The notes under the pieces were generated by a model, which had not been told where the DNA came from, made no database searches, and saw only the letters and a list, made by a program, of their open reading frames with translations. DNA of 58,489 bases from Nitrosomonas sp. PY1 (lineage in GTDB: Bacteria; Pseudomonadota; Gammaproteobacteria; Burkholderiales; Nitrosomonadaceae). The stretch is taken from NCBI RefSeq assembly GCF_022836435.1, contig NZ_BQXC01000003.1, positions 1-58,489 on the forward strand, in the 5' to 3' direction. A program made the position numbers and the translations under genes. Of the stretch, positions 17,559 through 25,700 are shown piece by piece (positions within the stretch are counted from its first letter, which is position 1; the number at the start of each line of letters is the position of its first letter).

Positions 17559-18068
17559 CTATAGACGTTCCATCACCAATTGAGTAATTAATGCACGTAA
17601 CTCTTCAGATTCAGCAGGACGGAATCCTTGATGAATATGACGAACGTTTCCTTTCCGGTCAATTAAATAGGATGTTGGCATCGCCATTACTTCAAAACTC
17701 TTGGCGCATTGCTTACTTGTATCCGCAACAATCGAAAAATCCACTGGATGTTTAGCGATAAATTCTTGCGCATCGGCTAATTTTTCATCCAGATTGATAC
17801 CGATTATTTGCAAACCCTTATCCTTCAGTTCATGATCGAGTTCATTCAAGAAAGGAAAAGATTTGACACAAGGCGGGCACCATGATGCCCAAAAATCCAC
17901 GTAAACAACTTTCCCTTTCAATTCCTGCAAATTATGCGTGGGGTTACCATCCAATGTAGTCAATGCGCAGGAAGGTGATACCTGATCCAAGTGTTCCGCA
18001 AGCGATGTCGTCGTAAACAGACTCAACATTGGAATTATAAAAAATAACCACTTTATTTTCTTAATCAT
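17559..18068 (-). CDS. TlpA/ResA-like periplasmic thioredoxin
   Basis: About 169 residues from the ATG at 18068, which has a good GAAGGT RBS and gives a clean signal peptide (MIKKIKWLFFIIP, cleavage near SLA). A TlpA-type thioredoxin domain follows with active site WASWCPPC (Cys near 64 and 67) and the later cis-Pro block MAMPTSYLIDRKG. Such proteins reduce disulfides in apocytochromes or copper proteins in the periplasm. It lies alone at the start of the cargo region, convergent with trbN. The metal and copper cargo nearby makes a redox-maintenance role plausible. Confidence 0.85.
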   Translation of the reverse strand: MIKKIKWLFFIIPMLSLFTTTSLAEHLDQVSPSCALTTLDGNPTHNLQELKGKVVYVDFWASWCPPCVKSFPFLNELDHELKDKGLQIIGINLDEKLADAQEFIAKHPVDFSIVADTSKQCAKSFEVMAMPTSYLIDRKGNVRHIHQGFRPAESEELRALITQLVMERL

Positions 18069-18180
18069 TGTTCTAGTACCTTCACTGATTACTTGAATCA
18101 TCTGAGGACACTACTTAATCGCCTCTAGATTCATCATAATAAGAAACTAGGAGATCGAATAAATGTGATTCAATTTGATA

Positions 18181-18642
18181 TCACTCAAACTGTTTGACAT
18201 TTATATCTGTTCCAGTATGAACACCTGTTGCTGTCTTACAATGATAGTCGACTACGAATTGCCTTGCGCCCACATCGGTTTTGTTTACCACCAACAAATA
18301 AACCCCATTCCCTCCTTGCAGTATAATGGATGGGCTTGGATTTGCATCTCCTGAAAGTGTATCGCTGACACCAATCGCCCGGTCACCCTTTAGCAACAGT
18401 AAATTAACCAATAAATGCTCTACTGGAGCGGAAAGGTCTGTGATATCGGCTTCTAAATAATCAGCCGGTCCATTGCCGTTATCAAAGCAGGTGACTTGCG
18501 CATAACCGGTAAAATTTCTAACGGTTGCTGTTGGATCCAATACTGCACCACCTTCATCCGCTCCACTGATAGGCGTATACCCCAATGTGCACGCCATCAT
18601 CACAATGCTGACTGACAATTTTTTCAGGATTCTAAATTGCAT
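18181..18642 (-). CDS. Secreted protein of unknown function (153 aa)
   Basis: A signal peptide (basic start, hydrophobic core, cleavage near ISGA-D) is followed by a beta-rich domain. Two Cys (TCFDNGNGPADYLEAD and DYHCKT) may form a disulfide. I do not recognise a named family. It is expressed from a promoter with a TGCGACA-N3-TGTCGCA palindrome directly upstream of the -35. The same architecture lies in front of the 31218-31961 gene, and a broken relative of that gene lies right upstream. Co-regulation with that secreted protein is therefore likely. Confidence 0.75.
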   Translation of the reverse strand: MQFRILKKLSVSIVMMACTLGYTPISGADEGGAVLDPTATVRNFTGYAQVTCFDNGNGPADYLEADITDLSAPVEHLLVNLLLLKGDRAIGVSDTLSGDANPSPSIILQGGNGVYLLVVNKTDVGARQFVVDYHCKTATGVHTGTDINVKQFE

Positions 18643-18717
18643 AATTAATTCTCCTCGCGTCGTTAATGACGTACTGAACTACTTCTGGAACTCCACCATA
18701 CATTTGCACCTACTCAT

Positions 18718-18763
18718 ATTATCTTTTTCCGACAAACAAATAGCAATGCGACAAAATGTCGCA
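18718..18763 (-). promoter_or_regulatory. Promoter with TGCGACA-AAA-TGTCGCA operator
   Basis: On the minus strand there is a -35-like TTGCTA (18741-18746), a 17-bp spacer and a -10-like GATAAT (18718-18723). A perfect 7+3+7 palindrome at 18747-18763 abuts the -35. Its centre falls about 43-45 bp upstream of the expected start site, where activators often bind. The same layout occurs at 32051-32096. The GCGAC-N5-GTCGC core resembles sites of RegA/PrrA/RoxR-type redox response regulators; that link is an inference. Confidence 0.6.
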
Positions 18764-18900
18764 CCTCTACCAATAAAAAATCGACAAGTTTGCAATAGCT
18801 TATCGATTATTACCGTTATGGCAAGGCGCAAGGAGGTTCCAAATTCAGTCGATTTACGGTCGTGACCACATCTGTTGTTCGTCAATTACACGCGATTAAT

Positions 18901-19162
18901 CTACTTGCCCGATGGCCTCACTTCGATATTTACGCTAGTACCATTACATGATGAGGGTAGTGGATTTACTACTAAATTGCGTGTAATAATAAACGAAGCG
19001 GGGTCATTATCGGTAGGACTCACCCGATCAAACGGGTGCCTAGCACTTGTAATTTCGCAGATATTTGCAATCGACATACTGATCTTCAAATTCTGTGGGT
19101 ACAGGGTGTCGGTTCGATTGCTGCTGTATGTCTCAAAGGCCCTGCAACATTCAAATTGTGAG
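18901..19162 (-). pseudogene. Remnant of a paralogue of the 31218 secreted protein
   Basis: The C-terminal half of a protein related to the 31218-31961 product. It shows HNLNVAGPLRHTA, then after a frameshift SIANICEIT, then RNLVVNPLPSSC and IEVRP before the stop. Compared with the intact copy it has a frameshift near 19090, an internal loss of about 20 residues and no N-terminus; the left IS relics begin where homology ends. It lies upstream of the 18642 gene on the same strand. The two secreted-protein families therefore once stood side by side. Confidence 0.75.
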
Positions 19163-19217
19163 AATGCCGGAAGCTGTAGGGCAGTTCGTGTAAAAATTAA
19201 TTACATGGAGGTCCGAT

Positions 19218-19344
19218 ATGACGTAAGACGAAGAAAGAGCTGTAAAACGCAAAGTAAGAATACTGAAATATGCAGATGAGATAGGTAATATTTCCAAGGC
19301 TTGTCGATATTTTGGGATGCCGCGTTCAATATTCTCTGTATGGA
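19218..19344 (+). pseudogene. Transposase N-terminal remnant (HTH, IS481/IS3-like)
   Basis: The reading frame gives a stop at codon 3 and then EERAVKRKVRILKYADEIG and ACRYFGMPRSIF. This is the N-terminal helix-turn-helix of a DDE transposase or integrase of the IS481/IS3 kind. It ends abruptly where the next IS relic begins. It is a relic with no coding capacity. Confidence 0.6.
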
Positions 19345-19690
19345 GTTGTCCCATTTTGACGGACAGTTTTTTCATGGGGTCGAGAAAGTCTCGATCTGTG
19401 AAAGCGGATTGCGGTTTATCGTGATTTGATTTTTCTCATTCAATTTTCTCTCAAAATTGTTCGGTGATAAATATCCTAGCCCGGAATGCGTGCGAGTGGG
19501 GTTGTACCAGGACTCGATCCAGGTAAATATGGCCAGCCTTGCTTCAGTTTTGTTTTTCCAGGAGCGCCTATCGATCAATTCACATTCCAGGCTGGCAAAA
19601 AAGCTCTCAGCCATTGCGTTATCATAGGCATCACCTACACTGCCCATCGAGGGGCGTACGCCCATTTCCTTGCATCGCTTGCCGAACTCA
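19345..19690 (-). mobile_element. IS3-family relic (3' part of the orfB transposase)
   Basis: About 105 residues of an IS3-family DDE transposase C-terminus: CKEMGVRPSMGSVGDAYDN, AESFFASLECE and YNPTRTHSGLGY, with the final Glu of the DDE triad region. The sequence upstream of FGKRC is replaced by the IS5 relic. The 3' end near 19345-19375 has a GTCCCATTTTGACGG terminus-like segment. A non-autonomous fragment. Confidence 0.8.
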
Positions 19691-20236
19691 ACGTTGAAAC
19701 CACAGCTGCCAATTGTCACGACAGCAAACCGCTGCTGAGGCTACTTGATAAAGCCAGGCGCTCGGATTCATGCTGATAAAGCCTATTGTAGTCAGAAACA
19801 TAGTGACGCTTTGAAATCACGCAGTATTAAAAACGGTATCCAAGATAAGGCAGTAAAGAATAAGCCGCTGACACGACGGCAATTACAACGCAATCGTTTA
19901 ATTGCCCAATCCCGCTATGTTGTGGAACGAACCTTTGGTAGTCAGGTGCGGTGGTTTGGCAGTAAAATTCTGCGTTACTGTGGTCTAGCCAAAGCGCATA
20001 CTTGGCATCTCTTACAAGCCATTGCATACAACCTTAAAAGGCTACCCAAATTGTATATTGATAGCCTATTACCAACATTATCATAGAAAAAATGCGTCTT
20101 CTGAGGCAGTTATATCCCTTAAGTGATCAATCTAGGAATTTGACCAGAAATTACAAATATATTACCTGATCAATCTTCAAGAAATCAGAATTTATAGCGA
20201 TTCTTAGGACTATAGGAAGTTTTGCAAAGGTTTCTC
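19690..20236 (+). mobile_element. IS5-family relic with terminal repeat
   Basis: The C-terminal part of an IS5-family transposase: AANCHDSKPLLRLLDKA in one frame, then GARIHADKAYCSQKHS, RYVVERTFGS and YCGLAKAHTWHLLQAIAYNL in another. There is one frameshift near 19755. The element's tip is at 20215-20236 (inverted it reads GAGAAACCTTTGCAAAAC). The 5' half is lost at the junction with the IS3 relic. A near-identical solo tip lies at 34433-34451. Confidence 0.75.
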
Positions 20237-20503
20237 AGTAATTATCTGAGCTAGCATAGAATAATCGATTCCTTCGGTTAAAGTCTCACACCAACTATCA
20301 TCTATCAGAACAATAGGACAGTTTCCACAATGAATTAAACATAGCCAATATTTCTATCTATTGATAAGCTGAAAATTGGTTATAACGAAAAAATGAAAAT
20401 TTTCAAGTATAAAGCTTAACCTCTTTGGTATGCCGGTTCACGCGTTGAGATTGTGTTGACATCGCTACGCTCTATCTATCGAATACATTAAATAAAGATG
20501 TAT
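20237..20503. other. Gene-free segment between the IS5 tip and flgB
   Basis: AT-rich, no recognisable gene or structured repeat. Together with the tail of the IS5 relic, the stretch from 20087 to 20503 carries no gene. Confidence 0.4.
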
Positions 20504-20920
20504 TTATCTTTCCTGCATGGCTAAGGATAAGTCACTAAACTTATCCTTGATAAGTGTTATGATTGCATCATATCTAATAGCGTTATCGGCGAACTGGGTA
20601 CGCTCCGTATTCATATCTACTGTGTTTCCATCTGCACTAGGTTGCAAAGGAACACGATATAATAAATTCCCTCCAGGGATCCTTGTTGGATCGATGCTAA
20701 TATGCCCTGATGATGTTGTCGTTAAACCAACTTGGGTTGTATTTGTTGTTGATGAGAGTTTTTCACGTAGTACACTAGAAAAATCAATATCTTTCGCCTT
20801 ATAATTAGGGGTGTCTGCATTTGCTATATTGCTTGAAAGCAATTCTTGCCTTGCAGTTCTTAAATTCAAAGCTTGGTGGTATAAATTTAACTCTTGATCT
20901 CTATCAAGTTTGCTAATCAT
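20504..20920 (-). CDS. flgB: FlgB-like flagellar basal-body rod protein (orphan)
   Basis: A 138-residue protein with the conserved rod-protein N-terminus LLSSNIANADTPNYKAKDIDF (residues 28-48) and a C-terminal coiled helix (NAIRYDAIITLIKDKFSDL), the normal FlgB length. FlgB forms the proximal rod of the flagellum together with FlgC, FlgF, FlgG and FliE. None of those is on this plasmid. It appears intact and could only work with chromosomal partners, or it may be a stranded fragment of a flg operon. No strong RBS change or operon neighbour is seen. Confidence 0.88.
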   Translation of the reverse strand: MISKLDRDQELNLYHQALNLRTARQELLSSNIANADTPNYKAKDIDFSSVLREKLSSTTNTTQVGLTTTSSGHISIDPTRIPGGNLLYRVPLQPSADGNTVDMNTERTQFADNAIRYDAIITLIKDKFSDLSLAMQER

Positions 20921-21144
20921 TGTATAACTCCTGATTAAATATATTTATCAATGTTTGAACGCGCATTTAACATGCCAGATATAGTAAAGGTATTTATTAA
21001 GCGACCAACCCACGAAAAGACATGGAATAGATGTTATCTTTAAATCTAGATTATTAAACACCCGTTTAAGATTATCCATATGGCAACTATTTATTGCTCA
21101 TCGGCTGTGTCAGCCTAACCGACCTGGTTTTCCGTATCACTCCT

Positions 21145-21351
21145 CTACTCTACTAAACGGGGATCCGCAACAACATTCCAGTACGCACAACTGAAACACC
21201 GCCATGATGAGCTAGATAAAATATCAAGTGTGCTCATCAAGTCTTTTATGTGTAACTTTTGTATATCGGTAAATGCTGGATCGTTTAACGTCAGCAGCAC
21301 ACCAATCATGGGTTGTTCAGTCTGAGCATTGAAGCTTGATTCTTTATACAC
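21145..21351 (-). pseudogene. Possible DNA-methyltransferase C-terminal scrap
   Basis: A short frame with MIGVLLTLNDP and IQKLHIKDLM, which resembles the C-terminal G-V-x-L-T-L and IQxLTIEELL blocks of some site-specific DNA methyltransferases with the middle deleted. No catalytic motif remains. Low confidence; it may be chance. Confidence 0.25.
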
Positions 21352-21508
21352 CAGATTTGACTATAGCTCATTCCCCAGTAGTTTGGTGGCTAAACGAATT
21401 TTAGTTATAGAAGTAGGTAGAAATATACTCAAGCATGCCATTCAAATTTGCCAGGCGCGCTTAACAAACTCCTGTAATAATTAATAAAAAACTCATACTT
21501 TATACATT

Positions 21509-22768
21509 CTAATGCTCATGCGATGTCTCGCCTTTCTTTATTTCTGAGATCAGGTAATAAGCATTGTTCAATGCTACTTTAGTATTTTCAGTTAGTGGTT
21601 CAAGGAGCTTAACTTCCACCCAACCTTGATTAGAAATGCCTGTCCTGATTTCAATAGGATTAAATACCCATTCCATTTCATCACTTCTCTCGTTTTCTTC
21701 TACAAGAAAAATGTAAGGCTTACCATTCTCTACAACGATAGCTTCTTCTGGTAGCACGGTAACCGATGAATTATCTGTATAGATTTCTCCATGGATATAC
21801 ATACCTGGAATAAGGTAATATTCTTTTTGATCAATCTCGGCATGCACACGAACTACTCTCGGGTCTCTCTCGAAATTCTTTTCAACAGAAAAAATTGTGG
21901 CTGATAAGTTTTTATCCGGAACTGACTCTACCGTGAATGATACTTTTTGACCTTTTTTTACTTTGTGCACATCTTTTTCAAATACCATTAGATCGGCATG
22001 TATAAAATCATTATTTATAACCCTAAGTATTTGGGTTTGAGGATCCACAAATTGTCCTGTTTGTACCAATATTTTTTCAATATAGCCATCTATCGGACTT
22101 ACTACTGGAACGTATTGAGAAATATTACCGTTTTTCAGTTTTTTTACATCAAGCCTTAATTGCTTTAATTGCGCTTCATAACCTTCTACTTCACTTTTTA
22201 TAGTTTGGTAATTTGCTTTTGTTTGCTGATAAGTCTTACCTGAGCCAATTTTTTCATCATAAAGCCTTTGTTGGCGATGGTATTCTTTCTCTAGAAATTG
22301 CTTCTGATTATAAGTACTTATATATGCAGTCTGTAAGTTAACTAGATTGGGATGTGAAAGATAGGCTAGTATCTGATCTTTTTTTACCTTTTCTCCTTCA
22401 ATTACTTTTATTTCAGTAATATTAGCTCCCAAAATACTTGTAATTACGGCTTTATGTTGAGGAAACAATTCCAACCAACCATTAGCGTTCACCACTCCAG
22501 AAAGAGCACGAGTAGGTATATTGCCGACCTTTATTCCGAGACTATTAAATTTTAGTGCAGAAAGATGGACCTCTCCTATGCCTTTTTCACTATCAGAATG
22601 GTTAATGTTACTATGAGTATCTTTAAGAGAAGCTTGATTTCTATTTTCTTCAACATTCTTGTTGTTAGCCGATTTGTTCATACAGCTGGCAAAAGAAAAT
22701 ATTGCTAATATCAAAACAGATATAAACTGGATGTGCATTTTCATATTTATTTTCTTTCTATTTATCAT
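21509..22768 (-). CDS. RND periplasmic adaptor lipoprotein (CusB/CzcB family), Bacteroidetes type
   Basis: A 419-residue membrane-fusion protein. The signal ends in lipobox FASC (Cys 29), then come an asparagine-rich linker, a first beta-barrel/lipoyl half and a long alpha-hairpin (residues 150-215). The second lipoyl half includes PVVSPIDGYIEKILV, and the C-terminal barrel follows. The C-terminus HEH may bind metal. It should link the inner-membrane pump to its outer-membrane domain. It follows czcA-tolC by one base. Asn/Lys richness, the lipoprotein anchor and the fused partner are typical of Bacteroidetes, so acquisition from that phylum is likely. Confidence 0.88.
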   Translation of the reverse strand: MINRKKINMKMHIQFISVLILAIFSFASCMNKSANNKNVEENRNQASLKDTHSNINHSDSEKGIGEVHLSALKFNSLGIKVGNIPTRALSGVVNANGWLELFPQHKAVITSILGANITEIKVIEGEKVKKDQILAYLSHPNLVNLQTAYISTYNQKQFLEKEYHRQQRLYDEKIGSGKTYQQTKANYQTIKSEVEGYEAQLKQLRLDVKKLKNGNISQYVPVVSPIDGYIEKILVQTGQFVDPQTQILRVINNDFIHADLMVFEKDVHKVKKGQKVSFTVESVPDKNLSATIFSVEKNFERDPRVVRVHAEIDQKEYYLIPGMYIHGEIYTDNSSVTVLPEEAIVVENGKPYIFLVEENERSDEMEWVFNPIEIRTGISNQGWVEVKLLEPLTENTKVALNNAYYLISEIKKGETSHEH

Positions 22769-22769
22769 T

Positions 22770-25700
22770 TTAATTTGATGTTTTGAGAAAATATTCCATC
22801 TGGTAGCGGCTATCTAAATAACTGCCAAAAGCATTCCACGAATCAATCTCTATGCGTATAGAATCTCTCATATTTTGCAAGAATGTTACATAATCAATAT
22901 CACCTTCTCGGTAGGCGGTAAGTGCACCCGTTTGTTGCTCCTTAGCCATAGGAAGGGCCACATCCCGATAGTATTGCCATGAATTTAACCATTTGAGGTA
23001 CTGCTCGCGTATATTTTGATAAGCCGCAGCTAGCTCTAATTGAGATTGCTGAAGATTGTGGTTGGCAATTGTGTGCTCTATTTTAGCAGCCTGTGATCTT
23101 CCTAATTCTGGTGCAAAAAATAAGGGTACCTCAATACCAACCTGAAATTGATGAAGCCCAGGCAGACCAGAAATTTCTTGCTTGCCATACTGCACGCTTA
23201 ATTTGGGTAAAAATTGTGAACGTCTTTCTTTGACAGTAGCTTCTGCAACATTAACTCTTTGCTTAGAAACATTCAGTACAGGGTGAGTGTCTATAGATTC
23301 TGGTATTAAGTTTAATGGACTTTCCAATTGCTTGGCAGGAATATCTGGGACAGTAAATAAAGTATCGATGGCAAACCATAGGTTCAGTCGCTGTAACGCA
23401 CTTAAATAGTCTCTATATGCTTGTTCTTTTTGTATCAATACTTGATTTCCCTGATTCGACGTTGCTAAGTATTCAAGTTTCGATGTAGCTTCAACTTCAA
23501 ATTTTATTTTAGCCGCCCGCTCAATATCCATGAAGATTGAGTTCATTTGCTTGTAAACCTGATAATTATTTTTTGCCGTATAGACCATAACCCAAGCTCG
23601 ACTTACTTCCATTTCAACTTCTATCACAGACAGGTTAAGTACTTTCTCAGCTAATGCTACCCGCTCTTTTTGTAGCTCTAATTTAGGAAAAATACCAAAG
23701 ATATTTATTTGGCTCTGTTTGATACCAACATGCATATAAGTAGTTTCTGGGGTGTACCCTAGCTTTTCTGCACCAGTGAAGATTGAGGTGCTACCCAGGT
23801 CCCAAGCAGTTTTCTTCTGGACTTCTTGATTTTCTATTTCAAGCCTTGCTGCCTGTATTCTAGGAAAATTTCTTATAGCTAGCTCCTTAGCCTGTTCTAG
23901 AGTAACGGTTGGTAGATTTTCTAGCGTTGATGACTGTGCTTCTGCCGTAGAGGCTGCACCTACAAGGATACTTAGAAGCCCGCTACACACAAAAATTATC
24001 AGCAGCTTATTTGCGGGAAGTTGGAGGCTTTTTTTATTAATTTTTTTATTATTACGATTCTCGACAAATGCATAAATCACGGGAAGCACAATAAGGGTAA
24101 GGAGCGTGCCCGATATCAAGCCACCAATTACTACGGTTGATAGCGGATGTTGCACTTCAGAACCTGCTGATACGGATAATGCCATTGGTAAAAATCCGAG
24201 AATATCGGTAGCATCTGTAAGTAAAATAGGTCTGATTCTTTCTTTGGTTGCTTTAACTATACGTTCTTCAATATCGGTTATCCCTTCTTCTTTCAAGGAA
24301 TTGAATCTACTAATTAATATTAAGTCATCAAGTACCGCTATGCCAAATAACACAACAAAACCTACCCCTGCTGAAACACTGAAAGGTATATCTCTTAACC
24401 ACAGAGCAAGTACTCCGCCTATGGCAGCTAAAGGAATAGCGGTAAAAAGGATGACTGCCTGGGAAAATGACTTTAGAGCAAAATACAGCAAGACGAAGAT
24501 CAAAAATATGGTAATTGGTACCACAATGGCTAATCGCTTTTTGGCTTTTTGCAGGTTTTCAAACTCTCCACCATATGTAACGTAATAGCCGGGCGGTAAA
24601 TCTAACTCGGCATCTAACCTTTGTTGGATGTCTTTTACTACGGACTCCATGTCACGTCCTCTGGTGTTCACTCCTACATAAGTTCTACGGAAAGTATTGT
24701 CTCTTGATATTTGCATAGGACCTAGTACATAGTTGATATCGGCTAGTTCCTTAATAGGAATTTGATTACCGTTAGGTAAGTCAATATAAAGGTTGCGCAA
24801 ATCGGCAATGTTTTTTTGGTAGGCTTCATCAAAACGTATGACCATATCAAAGCGCTTCTCACCTTCTAGAATTACTCCCGCCACACTTCCGGCAAATGCT
24901 GAGCTGATGTAGTCATTCAATTTATCAATATTTAATCCATATTGAGCTATTTTTTCTCGACTATAACGCACAGTCATTTGAGGCATTCCAGAGGTTCTCT
25001 CGGTATTTACATCACCCACACCAGGAACGGTTTGAATGATTTTGGCTATGTCATTTGCTTTTCGCGCCAACACATCAAGATCATCGCCGTACAACTTCAC
25101 AGCCACATCTTCTCGGACACCCGTTAATAATTCATTAAAGCGTAGTTCAATCGGCTGACTGAAAACTAGGTTGACTCCTATTAATTCGCTATCAAGCTTT
25201 TCTTTGATTTTTTCAATAAGCTCATCTTTTGACTTGGCAGAAGTCCATTTATCTACATCCTTTTCTAGGATAATGAACATATCGGCTATATCCATTGGCA
25301 TAGGATCCGTGGGAATTTCTGCTACACCAATTCTAGCTAAAGCAATTTTTATTTCCGGAAAATTTTCCAGTAATATGTTTTCTATTTTAATAGAAACTTC
25401 AACAGTTTCACTGAGGCCACTACCGGGTCTAATAAGTGCCTGCATTGCAATATCGCCCTCATCCAACTGCGGCAAAAACTCCCCACCTATTCTGAGAAAC
25501 ATAAAAACCGCACCAACAAACAATACAAAAGCCACAACCATAACAATTACTTGATGTCGAAGTGCCATTATTAATAATGGTAAATAAATATGCTGAAAAC
25601 CGTTTACAATTTTATTGCCGAGGTTCTCAAGCGATTTTTCTAACTTTCCAGACCAATTTTTTTGGTTTTTTCCAGGCCTTAAAAGTAAGGCTGACATCAT

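Noticed and set aside
18875..19279. 134-residue plus-strand ORF
   Set aside because: It is the opposite strand of the secreted-protein remnant plus the transposase scrap; no domain.
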